Part shown: in pieces, positions 1 through 7,648 of the stretch
Numbering within the stretch: position 1 is the first letter of the stretch
Layout of the letters: each line of letters opens with the position of its first letter
Position numbers and translations under genes: made by a program
The notes under the pieces: model-generated
What the model was told of the DNA's origin: nothing
Database searches by the model: none
The model's input: the letters and a program-made list of their open reading frames with translations, nothing else
Source of the DNA: Pseudomonadota bacterium
GTDB taxonomy: Bacteria > Pseudomonadota > Alphaproteobacteria > Rhodobacterales > Rhodobacteraceae
NCBI GenBank assembly: GCA_021845805.1
Contig: JAJZVD010000030.1
Span: forward strand, 1-40,412
Direction of reading: 5' to 3'
DNA: 40,412 nucleotides

Positions 1-582
1 CCCGTCGATGTGCCCCTGCGTGACGTCGACCAGCGCCGTCGCCCCCTGCAACGCCGCCATCGCGCAGATCACCTCCATCGCGATGCGGCACGCGGGGCCC
101 TTCGCGCCATCCAGCATGGCACGATCCGCGGCTGTCAGGGTCACGCCCGCGGCCGGGGCCGGGTCGAGCGGCACTCGGCGGCCGTCGGCGATCAGGGCAT
201 CTTCGGTCAGATCGACCTGCTGCGCCCGGGCGACGCGGGCAAATTCCTCTGCCCCCAGACGAACGATCGGGACAGGCCGATCAAACATCCGCCCCGAGAT
301 CATCGCGCCGAGGGTGACGATATCTTCCATTTCGCGGAATACGAAGGCGGCGGGCGCAAGGCCGTTCAGGGCAAGGTCAAGGATGACCCCGCTGCCGCTG
401 CACGACCCGCGCGTGGTGGGCATCACCAGCACCTTGCCGGCCAGCGATTGCCCGCAGAGCGGATGATGCACGTCGATGACAAGGCCGCTCAGCGGATCGA
501 CGCCGCCCCAGAAACTCAGCCCCTCGTCGGTCGCCAGAACCTGCCCATGTGCCGCCCCCGCAAGGATGCTCTGCGCGGTCAT
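1..582 (-). CDS. AcnX-type cis-3-hydroxy-L-proline dehydratase, N-terminal part (cut by window edge)
   Basis: The first 194 residues are visible; the C-terminal part lies outside the window. Residues about 30-110 read as the aconitase-X swivel domain (DUF126), with the stretch VLVMPTTRGSCSGSGVILDL and then GAMISGRMFDRPVPIV. From about residue 150 the chain continues into the start of the DUF521 large domain (MLDGAKGPACRIAMEV), so this is the fused type I AcnX. Characterised bacterial members dehydrate cis-3-hydroxy-L-proline to a pyrroline carboxylate. The ATG at 582 overlaps the stop of the upstream epimerase gene as ATGA, so the two are translationally coupled. Context with an epimerase and a D-amino-acid oxidase supports hydroxyproline catabolism. 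The family is clear; the exact substrate is inferred. Confidence 0.85.
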   Translation of the reverse strand, partial: MTAQSILAGAAHGQVLATDEGLSFWGGVDPLSGLVIDVHHPLCGQSLAGKVLVMPTTRGSCSGSGVILDLALNGLAPAAFVFREMEDIVTLGAMISGRMFDRPVPIVRLGAEEFARVARAQQVDLTEDALIADGRRVPLDPAPAAGVTLTAADRAMLDGAKGPACRIAMEVICAMAALQGATALVDVTQGHIDG

Positions 583-1577
583 TTGACGACAAACCCGTGG
601 GCAAAGGGATCCCGGTCGTCGATGAAGATGGTGTTGATCCCCGTCACCCGCGCCCATCCCGCGATCGAGGGGATGATGGCAGGCCGGTCTGCGACAACCG
701 CCGCCGCCTCGACCCTGCCCTTGAACAGCGAGCCGATGATGGATTCGTGAACGTAGTCGTCGCCCACCCGCAGCTTTCCCTTGGCCACCAGTTGCGCCAT
801 TCGCGACGAGGTGCCGGTTCCGCAGGGCGAGCGGTCGATCGCCTTGTCGCCGTAAAGAACGGCGTTGCGCCCCTGCGCCTGCGGATCGCGGGGGGCGCCG
901 GTCCAGAGGATGTGGGACAGCCCGCGGATCGCGGGCTTCTCGGGGTGGATGAACTCGTGCCCCGCGTTCAGCGCCTCACGAAGCCTGCGGCCCAGCAGCA
1001 CCAGCTCTCCGGCGCTGAAATCCGCCATGTCGCGGTAGTTTTTCTGCGGATCGACAATGGCATAGAAGTTGCCGCCATAGGCGACATCCACGACGATCTC
1101 GCCCAGCCCCTCGACCTGCGCCGTCAGGCCCTCGGCGTAAAGGAAGGCGGGCACATTGGTCAGGCGGACCTCCTCGATGAAGCGGCCCTCTTGCCGATAG
1201 GCCACATCGACCCGGCCCGCGGGCGTATCAAGAACGATCCTGCCCGGCTCTGCGGGCCGGATCAGACCGTTTTCCAGCGCGATGGTCACGGTTCCGATCG
1301 TGCCATGCCCGCACATGGGCAGGCAGCCGGAGGTTTCGATGAACAGCACCGCCACATCGCAGTCGGGCCGCGTCGGCGGGTAGAGGATGGCCCCCGACAT
1401 CTGGTCGTGGCCGCGCGGTTCGAACATCAGGCCGGTTCTGATCCAGTCGAATTCGGCCAGGAAATGCGCGCGCCGATCCAGCATGGTGTCGCCGCGCAGA
1501 AGCGGCGCGCCGCCGCTGACAAGCCGCACCGGATTTCCGCAGGTGTGACCGTCGATACAGGAAAATGTATGTTGCAT
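579..1577 (-). CDS. 4-hydroxyproline 2-epimerase (proline racemase family)
   Basis: 332 residues, usual length for the family. It epimerises trans-4-hydroxy-L-proline to cis-4-hydroxy-D-proline in the cytoplasm. Both catalytic cysteines are present: Cys89 in MCGHGTIG and Cys252 in SPCGTGTSS. Having Cys at both places argues for an epimerase/racemase and against the trans-3-hydroxyproline dehydratase branch, which lacks the first Cys. The reading frame stays open far upstream (to 2231), but that part is a shadow of the oxidase gene. The ATG at 1577 starts the recognisable family N-terminus (MQHTFSCIDGHTCGNPVRLV) and shares one base with the upstream stop (TGATG). The order oxidase-epimerase-dehydratase is a compact operon. 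A racemase acting on another imino acid is less likely given the neighbours. Confidence 0.9.
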   Translation of the reverse strand: MQHTFSCIDGHTCGNPVRLVSGGAPLLRGDTMLDRRAHFLAEFDWIRTGLMFEPRGHDQMSGAILYPPTRPDCDVAVLFIETSGCLPMCGHGTIGTVTIALENGLIRPAEPGRIVLDTPAGRVDVAYRQEGRFIEEVRLTNVPAFLYAEGLTAQVEGLGEIVVDVAYGGNFYAIVDPQKNYRDMADFSAGELVLLGRRLREALNAGHEFIHPEKPAIRGLSHILWTGAPRDPQAQGRNAVLYGDKAIDRSPCGTGTSSRMAQLVAKGKLRVGDDYVHESIIGSLFKGRVEAAAVVADRPAIIPSIAGWARVTGINTIFIDDRDPFAHGFVVK

Positions 1578-2818
1578 CAGCGCTGCCTTGTGAAGCGTGC
1601 GGGGGAAAAGGGTGTCACGTCCAGACCGGGGGGCTGCCCGGTCATCATGCGGGCCACGATCTGTGCGGTGCCCGCCGATTGCGTCAGGCCCAGATGTCCG
1701 TGCCCGAAAGCGCAGAACACATCGGGGCGCCCCGGCAAGGGGCCGATCGCGGGAAGGCTGTCGGGCAGCGAGGGGCGGAAGCCCATCCACTGCGTCCCGC
1801 CCCCGGTCTTGAGCCCCGGCAGAAAGCGCGCGGCCTTCTTCAGCATCGCGTCCGCGCGCGCGAAGTTCGGCGGCAGATCCAACCCGCCCAGTTCGACCGC
1901 CCCACCGACCCGGATGCCGTTCGCCAACCGCGAGACGACGAAGCCATGCTCGCCGAAGGTGACCTGAAGGCGCAGATCGAAGGCATCGCCGGGCAAGGTC
2001 GTGTTGTAGCCGCGCTCTGTCTCCAGCGGGATGCGGACCCCGGCCGTCCGGGCCAGCCGGTGCGAGAACGCGCCCGCCGCCAGGACCACCCGCCCCAGCA
2101 TCACACCGGCAGAGGTCTGCACCCCGCCCGGCACAAGCGCCTGCGCCTCGGCGATGACGATCTCGCCCCCCCGTTCGCGCAGGCGATCGGCCAGCGCCAG
2201 CGTGTAATCGCGCGGATCGGTGACCGAACACCAGCTAGGCGTGAAGGTCGCATGGGTGAACCGGGCTGCAAGTCCGGGCTGGACCTCGGCGATTTCCGGG
2301 CCCTTCAGGTGCTGAAACGGAATGCCTTCTGCCGCCTTCACGGACCAGCCCGGCAAGGCCGCGGCAAACTGCGCCTCGCCCTCGTAAACCTGCAACTGGC
2401 CGTGGCGCCGCACCATCGACTGCACGCCGAACCGCTGCAGGAACGGGTCGAGCGCCGCCTGCGACACCCGCATCAGCGCCGCCTGCGCCAGGGTTGACGC
2501 ACGCACCTGCGCGGGCCAGCTTGCACGCCAGAACCGCAGCATCCAGGGCGCGATCCGCAGCGCATAGCCCGGCGGCACGCTCAGCGGGCCCAACGGGTCC
2601 AACAGCCAGATCGGCGCCTTGCGCAGGATGCGCGGCGAGGCCAGCGGCTGGATATCGGTAAAGGCAAACGCCCCTGCATTTCCGGCAGAGGCCCCGGCCG
2701 CGGGGCCGACACGATCGATCACGCGCACGGCCAATCCGGAGGCAAGCAGATCCAGAGCGACCGAAAGGCCGATGACGCCCGCGCCGACCACGATGACATC
2801 CGGTGATTTCATTTTCAT
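1577..2818 (-). CDS. FAD-dependent D-amino-acid dehydrogenase, probably D-hydroxyproline dehydrogenase
   Basis: 413 residues, DadA/DAO superfamily. The N-terminus carries the dinucleotide-binding motif VVGAGVIGLS (residues 10-19) and an acidic strand end (VRVIDR). A GG-type motif with the sequence GPAAGASAGNAGAF follows. The C-terminus has the family signature WMGFRPSLPDSLPAIG and then FGHGHLGLTQSAGTA. In the hydroxyproline pathway such enzymes oxidise cis-4-hydroxy-D-proline to pyrroline-4-hydroxy-2-carboxylate. It is the first gene of the minus-strand operon and overlaps the epimerase start by one base. No strong ribosome-binding site precedes the ATG at 2818; an in-frame ATG six bases later is an alternative. 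A general D-amino-acid dehydrogenase is possible, but the operon favours hydroxyproline. Confidence 0.85.
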   Translation of the reverse strand: MKMKSPDVIVVGAGVIGLSVALDLLASGLAVRVIDRVGPAAGASAGNAGAFAFTDIQPLASPRILRKAPIWLLDPLGPLSVPPGYALRIAPWMLRFWRASWPAQVRASTLAQAALMRVSQAALDPFLQRFGVQSMVRRHGQLQVYEGEAQFAAALPGWSVKAAEGIPFQHLKGPEIAEVQPGLAARFTHATFTPSWCSVTDPRDYTLALADRLRERGGEIVIAEAQALVPGGVQTSAGVMLGRVVLAAGAFSHRLARTAGVRIPLETERGYNTTLPGDAFDLRLQVTFGEHGFVVSRLANGIRVGGAVELGGLDLPPNFARADAMLKKAARFLPGLKTGGGTQWMGFRPSLPDSLPAIGPLPGRPDVFCAFGHGHLGLTQSAGTAQIVARMMTGQPPGLDVTPFSPARFTRQR

Positions 2819-3263
2819 CTGCAGGTCAGGCTGGAAAAGCGCGCATCGCCGCGCGCCGCCGGCGAAAAACCCGGCTGACGGCAGGACCCTGCCACGGCGT
2901 CAACACCCTCGGGATCAACGGCGCTTCGCTCGGATTCCGGCCGCAACATCTGCAGTGCCCTCGGGTGACAGGTTCGGCGATTCTTGTGCTTGGCCGAGCA
3001 TGAGGTACCGGACTTGCCAGTTCAATGTGCAGATGGTCATGTATACATAAAAAATTTCGCAGGGATTTCGGGCGTCGGAACGCGCAGAGGGTGACCTGCG
3101 AAGGCGTTGCCGCCGCCCCTGGCCCCGGCGGATTTTCAGCGTGACGCCATGCGCCTTGTCACCGGGCGCGAACGCCCTGCCCGGCCGTCATCAGCGCCTG
3201 AACGAAATGGGCCGCCGCCATCGGTAGGCAGGCGGCCCGAAGGATCACGTCAGACGCGTGACG
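2819..3263. other. Intergenic region between hydroxyproline operon and small gene
   Basis: About 445 bases without a convincing gene. It holds the presumed promoter of the minus-strand hydroxyproline operon. The only clear structured element is the 10-bp palindrome at 3039-3048, next to an A/T tract at 3049-3055. At 3248-3264 a short inverted repeat (ACGTCA/TGACGT) overlaps the first base of the following stop codon and could be part of a terminator. Confidence 0.5.
3039..3048. promoter_or_regulatory. Palindrome ATGTATACAT, possible GntR-type operator of the hydroxyproline operon
   Basis: Perfect 10-bp inverted repeat in an AT-rich patch 220 bases upstream of the oxidase start. GTATAC-centred palindromes are the usual operator core of GntR/FCD-type regulators, and such regulators commonly control hydroxyproline genes. 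No such regulator gene is adjacent within the window, so the assignment is inference. Confidence 0.4.
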
Positions 3264-3452
3264 TCAGGCAAGCGCATGGGTCGCCGCGTCGAGTTCCTTG
3301 TTGGTCTCGGTGTCGTTCTTCGCGGCATGGGCCTTCTCGGCGGCCTTGTAATGCTTCAGCGCCGCGTCCTTCTTCGGTCCGGCAGGCGCCTTGTCCCAGG
3401 CTGCCTTGACGGAGGTCATCTTCTCTGCGGTCTTGGTTTGTTGCGGAGTCAT
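3264..3452 (-). CDS. Small basic helical protein, paralogue of the 18442-18654 gene
   Basis: 62 residues, no signal peptide or membrane segment. The sequence is rich in Lys, Ala and Asp/Glu with the core WDKAPAGPKKDAALKHYKAA and ends KELDAATHALA. It aligns end to end with the 70-residue protein at 18442-18654, which has APDGPKKDVALKHYEAA and ELEAAARALA. The ATG at 3452 is preferred because it has an AGGAAAGG ribosome-binding site upstream and because the similarity to the paralogue starts just after it; the longer frame to 3614 looks non-coding. A CTAAC-type palindrome lies 161 nt upstream and a leader inverted repeat ends 34 nt upstream, as for the paralogue. Function unknown; cytoplasmic and probably stress-related by context. 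Confidence 0.75.
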   Translation of the reverse strand: MTPQQTKTAEKMTSVKAAWDKAPAGPKKDAALKHYKAAEKAHAAKNDTETNKELDAATHALA

Positions 3453-3486
3453 CGGGTTTGCCCTTTCCTGGACATTCCGGGAACAC

Positions 3487-3539
3487 GAGACGCGCAGGCC
3501 AGCGGCCCACCCAGGGCGCCGCGCACCTGCGTGCGTCTC
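3487..3539 (-). promoter_or_regulatory. Leader inverted repeat upstream of the 62-aa gene
   Basis: Arms 3487-3498 and 3526-3539 pair as 7+5 bp with a 2-nt bulge around a 27-nt loop. The inner end lies 34 nt from the ATG at 3452. The paralogous gene at 18442 has a different-sequence repeat with nearly the same loop and spacing. It may be an RNA leader structure or a protein-binding site. Confidence 0.45.
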
Positions 3540-3613
3540 GGCTACTCGGAAAACGTGCCACCGGTTCGTCGGCAGGCACCTTTCATCTATCAGTGGTCCG
3601 GGGCCTTGCCGCA

Positions 3614-3627
3614 CTGACGCAGGTTAG
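3614..3627. promoter_or_regulatory. CTAAC-N4-GTYAG palindrome (site A)
   Basis: CTGACGCAGGTTAG on the plus strand, read toward the gene as CTAACCTGCGTCAG. It lies 161 nt upstream of the 62-aa gene start (3452) and overlaps the last codon of the NTF2-like gene. The 5-4-5 symmetry matches Crp/Fnr operators. Confidence 0.6.
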
Positions 3628-4085
3628 GCCGGGCACCTGTCTGGATGGCTGCCCCGCGACGTTGGCGCTTCATGGCCGACCGGCGTCTGCCGGTGCGCGA
3701 TCCGCACCCATCTGCCGTCGTCCTGCAGATAGACCGACGCGCAGCGCCCCTCGTGGAAGGGTGCATCGGGCTTTTCTGCCGACACGCGATAGGCGAGCAA
3801 TGCCACTGTGCCAAGGCGCGTCGCGCGCCGGTCGGTCATCACCACCGAACGCCAGCCCGCCCACCCGTCGGCGTGTTTCCAGACCTGATCCCCGCGCAGG
3901 ATGCCCGGCGGATAGGGCAGGATCATGACCGCATCGGCCGCGGTGGTCGCCCGCGCCATGTCGGCGCCGCCCGTCCAGAAGCGCTCCTCCATCTCCCATA
4001 GAACCGCCTGGTCCCCGGCAGATAGCACCCCTGCCCCCAGCGTGGCGGAACCACGAGGGCTGGCGGCGGGCACAGGCGCCGTCAT
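3624..4085 (-). CDS. NTF2-like (DUF4440/SnoaL type) protein
   Basis: 153 residues. The core from about residue 28 (LWEMEERFWTGGADMARATT) to 138 reads as the cone-shaped alpha+beta fold of the NTF2-like superfamily. It has the typical pattern of an initial amphipathic helix, a MILPYPPGILRGDQ turn, and late strands ending in GRWVRIAHRQTPVG. Such proteins bind small ligands or are non-catalytic; no catalytic residues can be assigned. The ATG at 4085 overlaps the stop of the upstream gene as ATGA, so both are made from one transcript. The longer frame to 4301 is a shadow of the neighbour. Function unknown; the pairing with the 141-aa membrane protein suggests a joint role. Confidence 0.75.
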   Translation of the reverse strand: MTAPVPAASPRGSATLGAGVLSAGDQAVLWEMEERFWTGGADMARATTAADAVMILPYPPGILRGDQVWKHADGWAGWRSVVMTDRRATRLGTVALLAYRVSAEKPDAPFHEGRCASVYLQDDGRWVRIAHRQTPVGHEAPTSRGSHPDRCPA

Positions 4086-4507
4086 TTGCCGCCCCCCGGC
4101 CCGCCCATGACCAGCACCTGAACCAGCGCGATGGCCACCGCGATGATCATCCAGATCGCGGCCGAGGGCAAAAGCTGGCCCTTGCGGATCACGGCGCCGA
4201 TCTGTCCGGGGGGCGAAAACACCGACCCCTGCGGAAGCAACTGGCTCAGTTCCCGGGCGACGGAGACGTGATCGCGGGCAAGCGTCGGGATATCCTGACA
4301 CTTCGACAGACGAAGCCCCAACCGTACCCCCGCGGCTTCCCGGCTCAGCGTGACAAGTTCGGCGGTTTCGTCCCAGGGGTCGAGGCCAAGACGGGCCAGC
4401 GTGGACAGCACCGTCACGGCATGTCCGCGCCGGTCATCGCCCACCCGCGCGAACAGAAACCGTTCATACTCGCGGGGATGCGGGTCGAGGATCATGGATT
4501 TTGTCAT
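4082..4507 (-). CDS. Tail-anchored hypothetical protein paired with NTF2-like protein
   Basis: 141 residues. Residues about 8-95 are soluble and helical (DPHPREYERFLFARVGDDRR, then LARLGLDPWDETAELVTLSR). Residues about 113-134 (AAIWMIIAVAIALVQVLVMG) form one hydrophobic segment followed by GGPGGGK, so the protein is probably anchored by its C-terminus with the N-terminal domain in the cytoplasm. The ATG at 4507 has a GGAAGG ribosome-binding site and begins the family-like part; the frame upstream to 4567 is not convincing. It overlaps the NTF2-like gene by ATGA. I recognise the pair as recurrent in alphaproteobacteria but know no function. A CTAAC-type palindrome lies 198 nt upstream. Confidence 0.7.
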   Translation of the reverse strand: MTKSMILDPHPREYERFLFARVGDDRRGHAVTVLSTLARLGLDPWDETAELVTLSREAAGVRLGLRLSKCQDIPTLARDHVSVARELSQLLPQGSVFSPPGQIGAVIRKGQLLPSAAIWMIIAVAIALVQVLVMGGPGGGK

Positions 4508-4705
4508 CGCCAACGCCTTCCTTGTCTTTGGGGGCGGCCCACGTGCCGCGCGCGTCGTGCTGGCCATCGCTCCCGCCGCACGGTCGGGTCAGGTGTCACG
4601 GACGTGGAAATGGCGCACCTGCGGAACGCTCGATGCCGTTGCGAAGGTGCGCCCCGCAGCCGGTTCTGCCAACGAGAACTCTGACCGCCGCGCCTCTGGG
4701 CTGCG

Positions 4706-4719
4706 CTAACATGCGTCAG
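4706..4719. promoter_or_regulatory. CTAAC-N4-GTYAG palindrome (site B)
   Basis: CTAACATGCGTCAG, in the divergent region between the minus-strand gene starting at 4507 (198 nt away) and the plus-strand gene starting at 4837 (117 nt away). It could serve either or both. Confidence 0.6.
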
Positions 4720-4836
4720 CATCCGCCCGGCAGCTTGGTCCTACAAACACGGCCTGGCTCGGCCTTGCCGACCCGAGGGCCGGAGCGCCCATGACGTCGG
4801 CCAGTGCAGACCCTGCACGGATCGCGGAGGCAAGCG

Positions 4837-5289
4837 ATGAACACCCGATCATCAGACACAACCGATCTCGAGCGGCGCGTGCTGGCGCATGAGCGGGTCC
4901 TGCAGGCGCTGATCGCCTACATGGCGCGCACAGAGCCGCGCTTCATCGACCACCTGCGAGAGCGCTTCGTGGAACCGATGACCATGGAAACGCGGGAACA
5001 TGACTACCGCAATAGCGATGACTATGCCGAAGAGTTCATTCGTGCCATCATGCTGCTTGGCGAGTTGCGCGCCGCAGACGGACCAGAGGCGGAGCCCCCG
5101 GCCGAGCCCCCGCCGCCGCCCGAGGCGGTAGAGGCGGTAGAGGCGGTAGATGGCCCACCGGAGCGGGTGCAAGTCAGGATGCGGAACGGGGTCTGGGAAG
5201 TGAAGGCCGATGGCACCTTTCGTGGCGACTACCACAAGAAAGAGCACGCCGTGGCCGCGGCGGCCCTGCTGAAGCTGTCGCTGGCTTGA
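4837..5289 (+). CDS. Hypothetical protein with Pro/Glu linker and DUF2188-like C-terminus
   Basis: 150 residues. The N-terminal part (about 1-75) is a charged helical region. A linker rich in Pro, Glu, Ala and Val follows (about 80-107), encoded by three 9-bp tandem repeats (GAGGCGGTA) near 5122-5148. The last 40 residues, with VRMRNGVWEVKADGTFRG and a His/Lys-rich helix, resemble DUF2188, a small fold of unknown role. The ATG at 4837 is chosen because GGAGG stands six bases before it; a GTG at 4804 is in frame but lacks such a site. Cytoplasmic, no signal peptide. A CTAAC-type palindrome lies 117 nt upstream. Confidence 0.7.
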   Translation: MNTRSSDTTDLERRVLAHERVLQALIAYMARTEPRFIDHLRERFVEPMTMETREHDYRNSDDYAEEFIRAIMLLGELRAADGPEAEPPAEPPPPPEAVEAVEAVDGPPERVQVRMRNGVWEVKADGTFRGDYHKKEHAVAAAALLKLSLA

Positions 5290-5391
5290 CGCAGGCCGAC
5301 CATCAACACGCGCTTCGACGGGGCGCGCCCGCAAGATCAGACCCGCCTGGCGCAGAGGCGGCGGGCTGGGCCTGACCGGGCGGCCGGGCGG

Positions 5392-5592
5392 TCATCGTCG
5401 GAAGGATGCGCCCCGCCCGACTGGTGCCGCATTACGCCAGACGCTCATGCCTTTGCAGTGCGGGCAGATCCGTTCTCCGAAGCCTTCGCTAAGGAAAAGC
5501 GCCTTGCAGCGCAGGCAGCGCCGCTCTTGCGGCACATCGTGCAGCGCGCGCCTGGGCGCCATCGGCGCCGCCTTGTGCGCCAGAGCGGTCAT
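5392..5592 (-). CDS. Small zinc-ribbon protein
   Basis: 66 residues. Two CxxC pairs, CLRC and CPHC, separated by 14 residues, form a four-cysteine zinc ribbon at about residues 27-47. The rest is basic (ends GRGASFRR), compatible with nucleic-acid or protein binding. The ATG at 5592 overlaps the stop of the upstream 177-aa gene (ATGA), so the two are translationally coupled. The longer frame to 6321 is a shadow. Target and function unknown. Confidence 0.75.
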   Translation of the reverse strand: MTALAHKAAPMAPRRALHDVPQERRCLRCKALFLSEGFGERICPHCKGMSVWRNAAPVGRGASFRR

Positions 5593-6122
5593 CGCGACAC
5601 CGCCACGACGCTTGCGCGCCCGGAAACGGGCCGTTTCCGCCTTGGCGGCATCCCTTCGTTTTCGGCGGCCTCGATTGCCAGGCTGTCCTGCATCTTTCGG
5701 GGCATCGGGTTCGATCCCGTCGATCCTCCGGCGCCCTCCGGCAGCTTGCGCGCGGAATAGAGCTGGCGGACATAGGCTTCTGAAACGCCATCGGCCATCA
5801 TCGCCAGGCGCGAGATCGGATCGGCCAGCATCTCCTCGACAACGGCATCGGACACCTGCCTGCCGGTCAGCGTGTCGTGTTCGCAGGCCTGCTCGAGGTC
5901 GTCCACGGACAGGGTCAGGGTTCTGGCCAGCCCGGGATGCGTCGCGCGGGGATGAAGCCTTACCAGCACCGAGGCCTTCCAGCTGTCGGGGGAAAGATGG
6001 CCGGGCGGGCACGCCAGTTCGGTTTCGATGGCGTATTCGCCGGCCGGAAACGTCTCGCCGACTCCGCGAACCGTGAACGGCCGGGTAAAGACGACAACGG
6101 TCTTGCGGGTCATGGCGTCCAT
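5589..6122 (-). CDS. Conserved hypothetical protein, coupled to the zinc-ribbon gene
   Basis: 177 residues, no signal peptide. The N-terminus (TVVVFTRPFTVRGVGETFPA, then GEYAIETE) is a beta-rich module I recognise from uncharacterised alphaproteobacterial proteins. It is followed by a variable region and a helical part around DAVVEEMLADPISRLAMMAD and a Lys/Arg-rich tail. The ATG at 6122 has an AGGGG site about ten bases upstream; the ATG nine bases downstream is an alternative. No enzymatic motif is visible. The ATGA overlap with the zinc-ribbon gene suggests co-expression of two partners. Confidence 0.65.
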   Translation of the reverse strand: MDAMTRKTVVVFTRPFTVRGVGETFPAGEYAIETELACPPGHLSPDSWKASVLVRLHPRATHPGLARTLTLSVDDLEQACEHDTLTGRQVSDAVVEEMLADPISRLAMMADGVSEAYVRQLYSARKLPEGAGGSTGSNPMPRKMQDSLAIEAAENEGMPPRRKRPVSGRASVVAVSR

Positions 6123-6661
6123 TCGGAAAGCCCCTTTTGGCTGAATTCGCGCGGATGTCGCGCCGCTTTCGGGAAATGACGCGCGCGCGGAAGTCGCGGA
6201 TGTCGCGTGCACCCCTCGGTCCAGAGGGCCGCATGCCGCCAACCGTTTCGCGCGACGTGCCCGCACCAGACCCCGCCCGGGTCTTCTGGTGCCGCGGCGA
6301 CGTTCGGGCAGCCGTTCGCATCGCCGCGCGTCAACAATGTCCGATTGCCTGATCGCGCAAGGGGCGCCGCCGATCCACGGGATGACGGCGCATCGCGCAT
6401 CTGCCTGTATCAGATGGGGACCAGACAGCCGATTTGCAAGAGACTAGGCCCACCAGCGTCGTGACGGGCACGCCGTCACGGGCATCCGGTGAATGCGTAG
6501 ATTCCGATCCTGCCGTGCGACGTGCGGTCACGCTACACTTTTCGGACCCCACGCGCTGCGCGGCAGGCGCGGCGTCATTGGCCGCGCGACCCCGCGCCTT
6601 CCGGGCGACAATTCCGTGCGTGGCGGGCCACACGGTTGCGCCCGCGCGGCGAAGGGAACAC
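6123..6661. other. Divergent intergenic region before the mannose cassette
   Basis: About 540 bases between two divergent starts (6122 minus, 6662 plus). I see no credible gene. Elements: a repeated CGCGGATGTCGCG near 6150-6162 and 6195-6207; a 6-bp inverted repeat CATCTG/CAGATG at about 6398-6416; and an 8-bp hairpin (CGTGACGG/CCGTCACG) at 6460-6480, some 180 nt before the isomerase gene. No CTAAC-type site was found here. Confidence 0.4.
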
Positions 6662-7648
6662 ATGGACCTCGCATCACTTCAACCGCTGCCGTTCGATCCG
6701 ATCTTCCAGTATCGGCCCTGGGGCGGGCGGCGCCTGGCCGACTGGCTTGGCGCGCCACTGCCCGGAGACGGCCCCATCGGCGAGGCTTGGCTTTTGAGCG
6801 ACCGGGAAGACCGATCGAGCCGGGTCGCCTGCGGTCCGTTCATGGGCCGCAGCATCACCGATCTGATGGCACAATCCGCCCAGTTGATCCTGGGCAGGCT
6901 GGCGCCCCGGTTTGCGCGCTTCCCCCTTCTGCTGAAGTTTCTCGATGTCTCGGGAACCCTGTCGGTGCAGGTGCATCCGCCCGACGGCGCGACAGGGCTG
7001 ATCCCGACTGGCGAGACCGGCAAGACCGAAGCCTGGGTGGTGCTGGACGCCCGGCCCGGCAGCCGCGTCTATGCAGGGCTGAAGCCTAGCACCACCGCGA
7101 TGGATCTGCGGACGCTGTCGCAGCCGACGGTTGACCGCGCGCTGGCAAGCTTTGCCCCCCGGCGGGGGCAAAGCCTTCTGATCGAAGCCGGGGGCGTGCA
7201 CGCGGTGGGCGGCGGCGTGGTCGTGTTCGAGGTACAGGAAAACAGCGATGTGACCTTTCGCCTGTTCGACTGGGATCATGTCGATCCCGCGACAGGGCAT
7301 CTGCGCGCGCTGCAGGTGGAAGAGGCCATCGCCTGCGTCGACTTCGCCCGGGGCGCCATCCTGCCGATGCCGGAGCCGCCATCCCCCCCGGCCCGGCAGG
7401 CCCTGGTCGACTGTTCGCATTTCCAGATGTGGCGCATCGACAGTTCGGCGGTGTTCACCGTCGGCGCAACCGGGACGCCACGCGTGCTCGTGTGCCTGAA
7501 CGGCGCGGGTTGCGTCGAGCATGCAGGCACGGATTTCGCGCTTGGCCGGGGCGGCACCATGCTGCTTCCCGCCGCCCTTGGCGCCTGTCGGTTCAGGCCT
7601 GAGGGCCAAGTCACGCTTCTGGAAATCGGCGTGCCCGATCTGCCATGA
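6662..7648 (+). CDS. manA: Mannose-6-phosphate isomerase, class I
   Basis: 328 residues. It interconverts fructose 6-phosphate and mannose 6-phosphate using a divalent metal. The N-terminus has YRPWGGRRLADWLG, the class I entry motif. The metal-site region LSVQVHPPD (about 102-110) is present, followed by GKTEAWVVLDA and then GVHAVGGGVVVFEVQENSDV, which supplies further ligands. The C-terminal half is the usual cupin-like barrel. The ATG at 6662 is preceded by AAGGGA; the reading frame is open to 6434, but that extension looks non-coding. Its stop overlaps the next start as ATGA, so it is coupled to the phosphomannomutase-like gene. First gene of a mannose cassette. Confidence 0.88.
   Translation: MDLASLQPLPFDPIFQYRPWGGRRLADWLGAPLPGDGPIGEAWLLSDREDRSSRVACGPFMGRSITDLMAQSAQLILGRLAPRFARFPLLLKFLDVSGTLSVQVHPPDGATGLIPTGETGKTEAWVVLDARPGSRVYAGLKPSTTAMDLRTLSQPTVDRALASFAPRRGQSLLIEAGGVHAVGGGVVVFEVQENSDVTFRLFDWDHVDPATGHLRALQVEEAIACVDFARGAILPMPEPPSPPARQALVDCSHFQMWRIDSSAVFTVGATGTPRVLVCLNGAGCVEHAGTDFALGRGGTMLLPAALGACRFRPEGQVTLLEIGVPDLP

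Noticed and set aside
549-1967. Long plus-strand open frame of 472 codons
   Set aside because: It is antisense to the epimerase and oxidase genes, which have clear family motifs; high GC keeps opposite frames open.
5120-5150. Three GAGGCGGTA repeats as a possible regulatory repeat
   Set aside because: They lie inside a coding region and simply encode a VEA-type linker.
6398-6416. CATCTG...CAGATG near TATCAG as an FNR-like site
   Set aside because: The half-sites do not fit a 5-4-5 arrangement; only one half resembles ATCAG.
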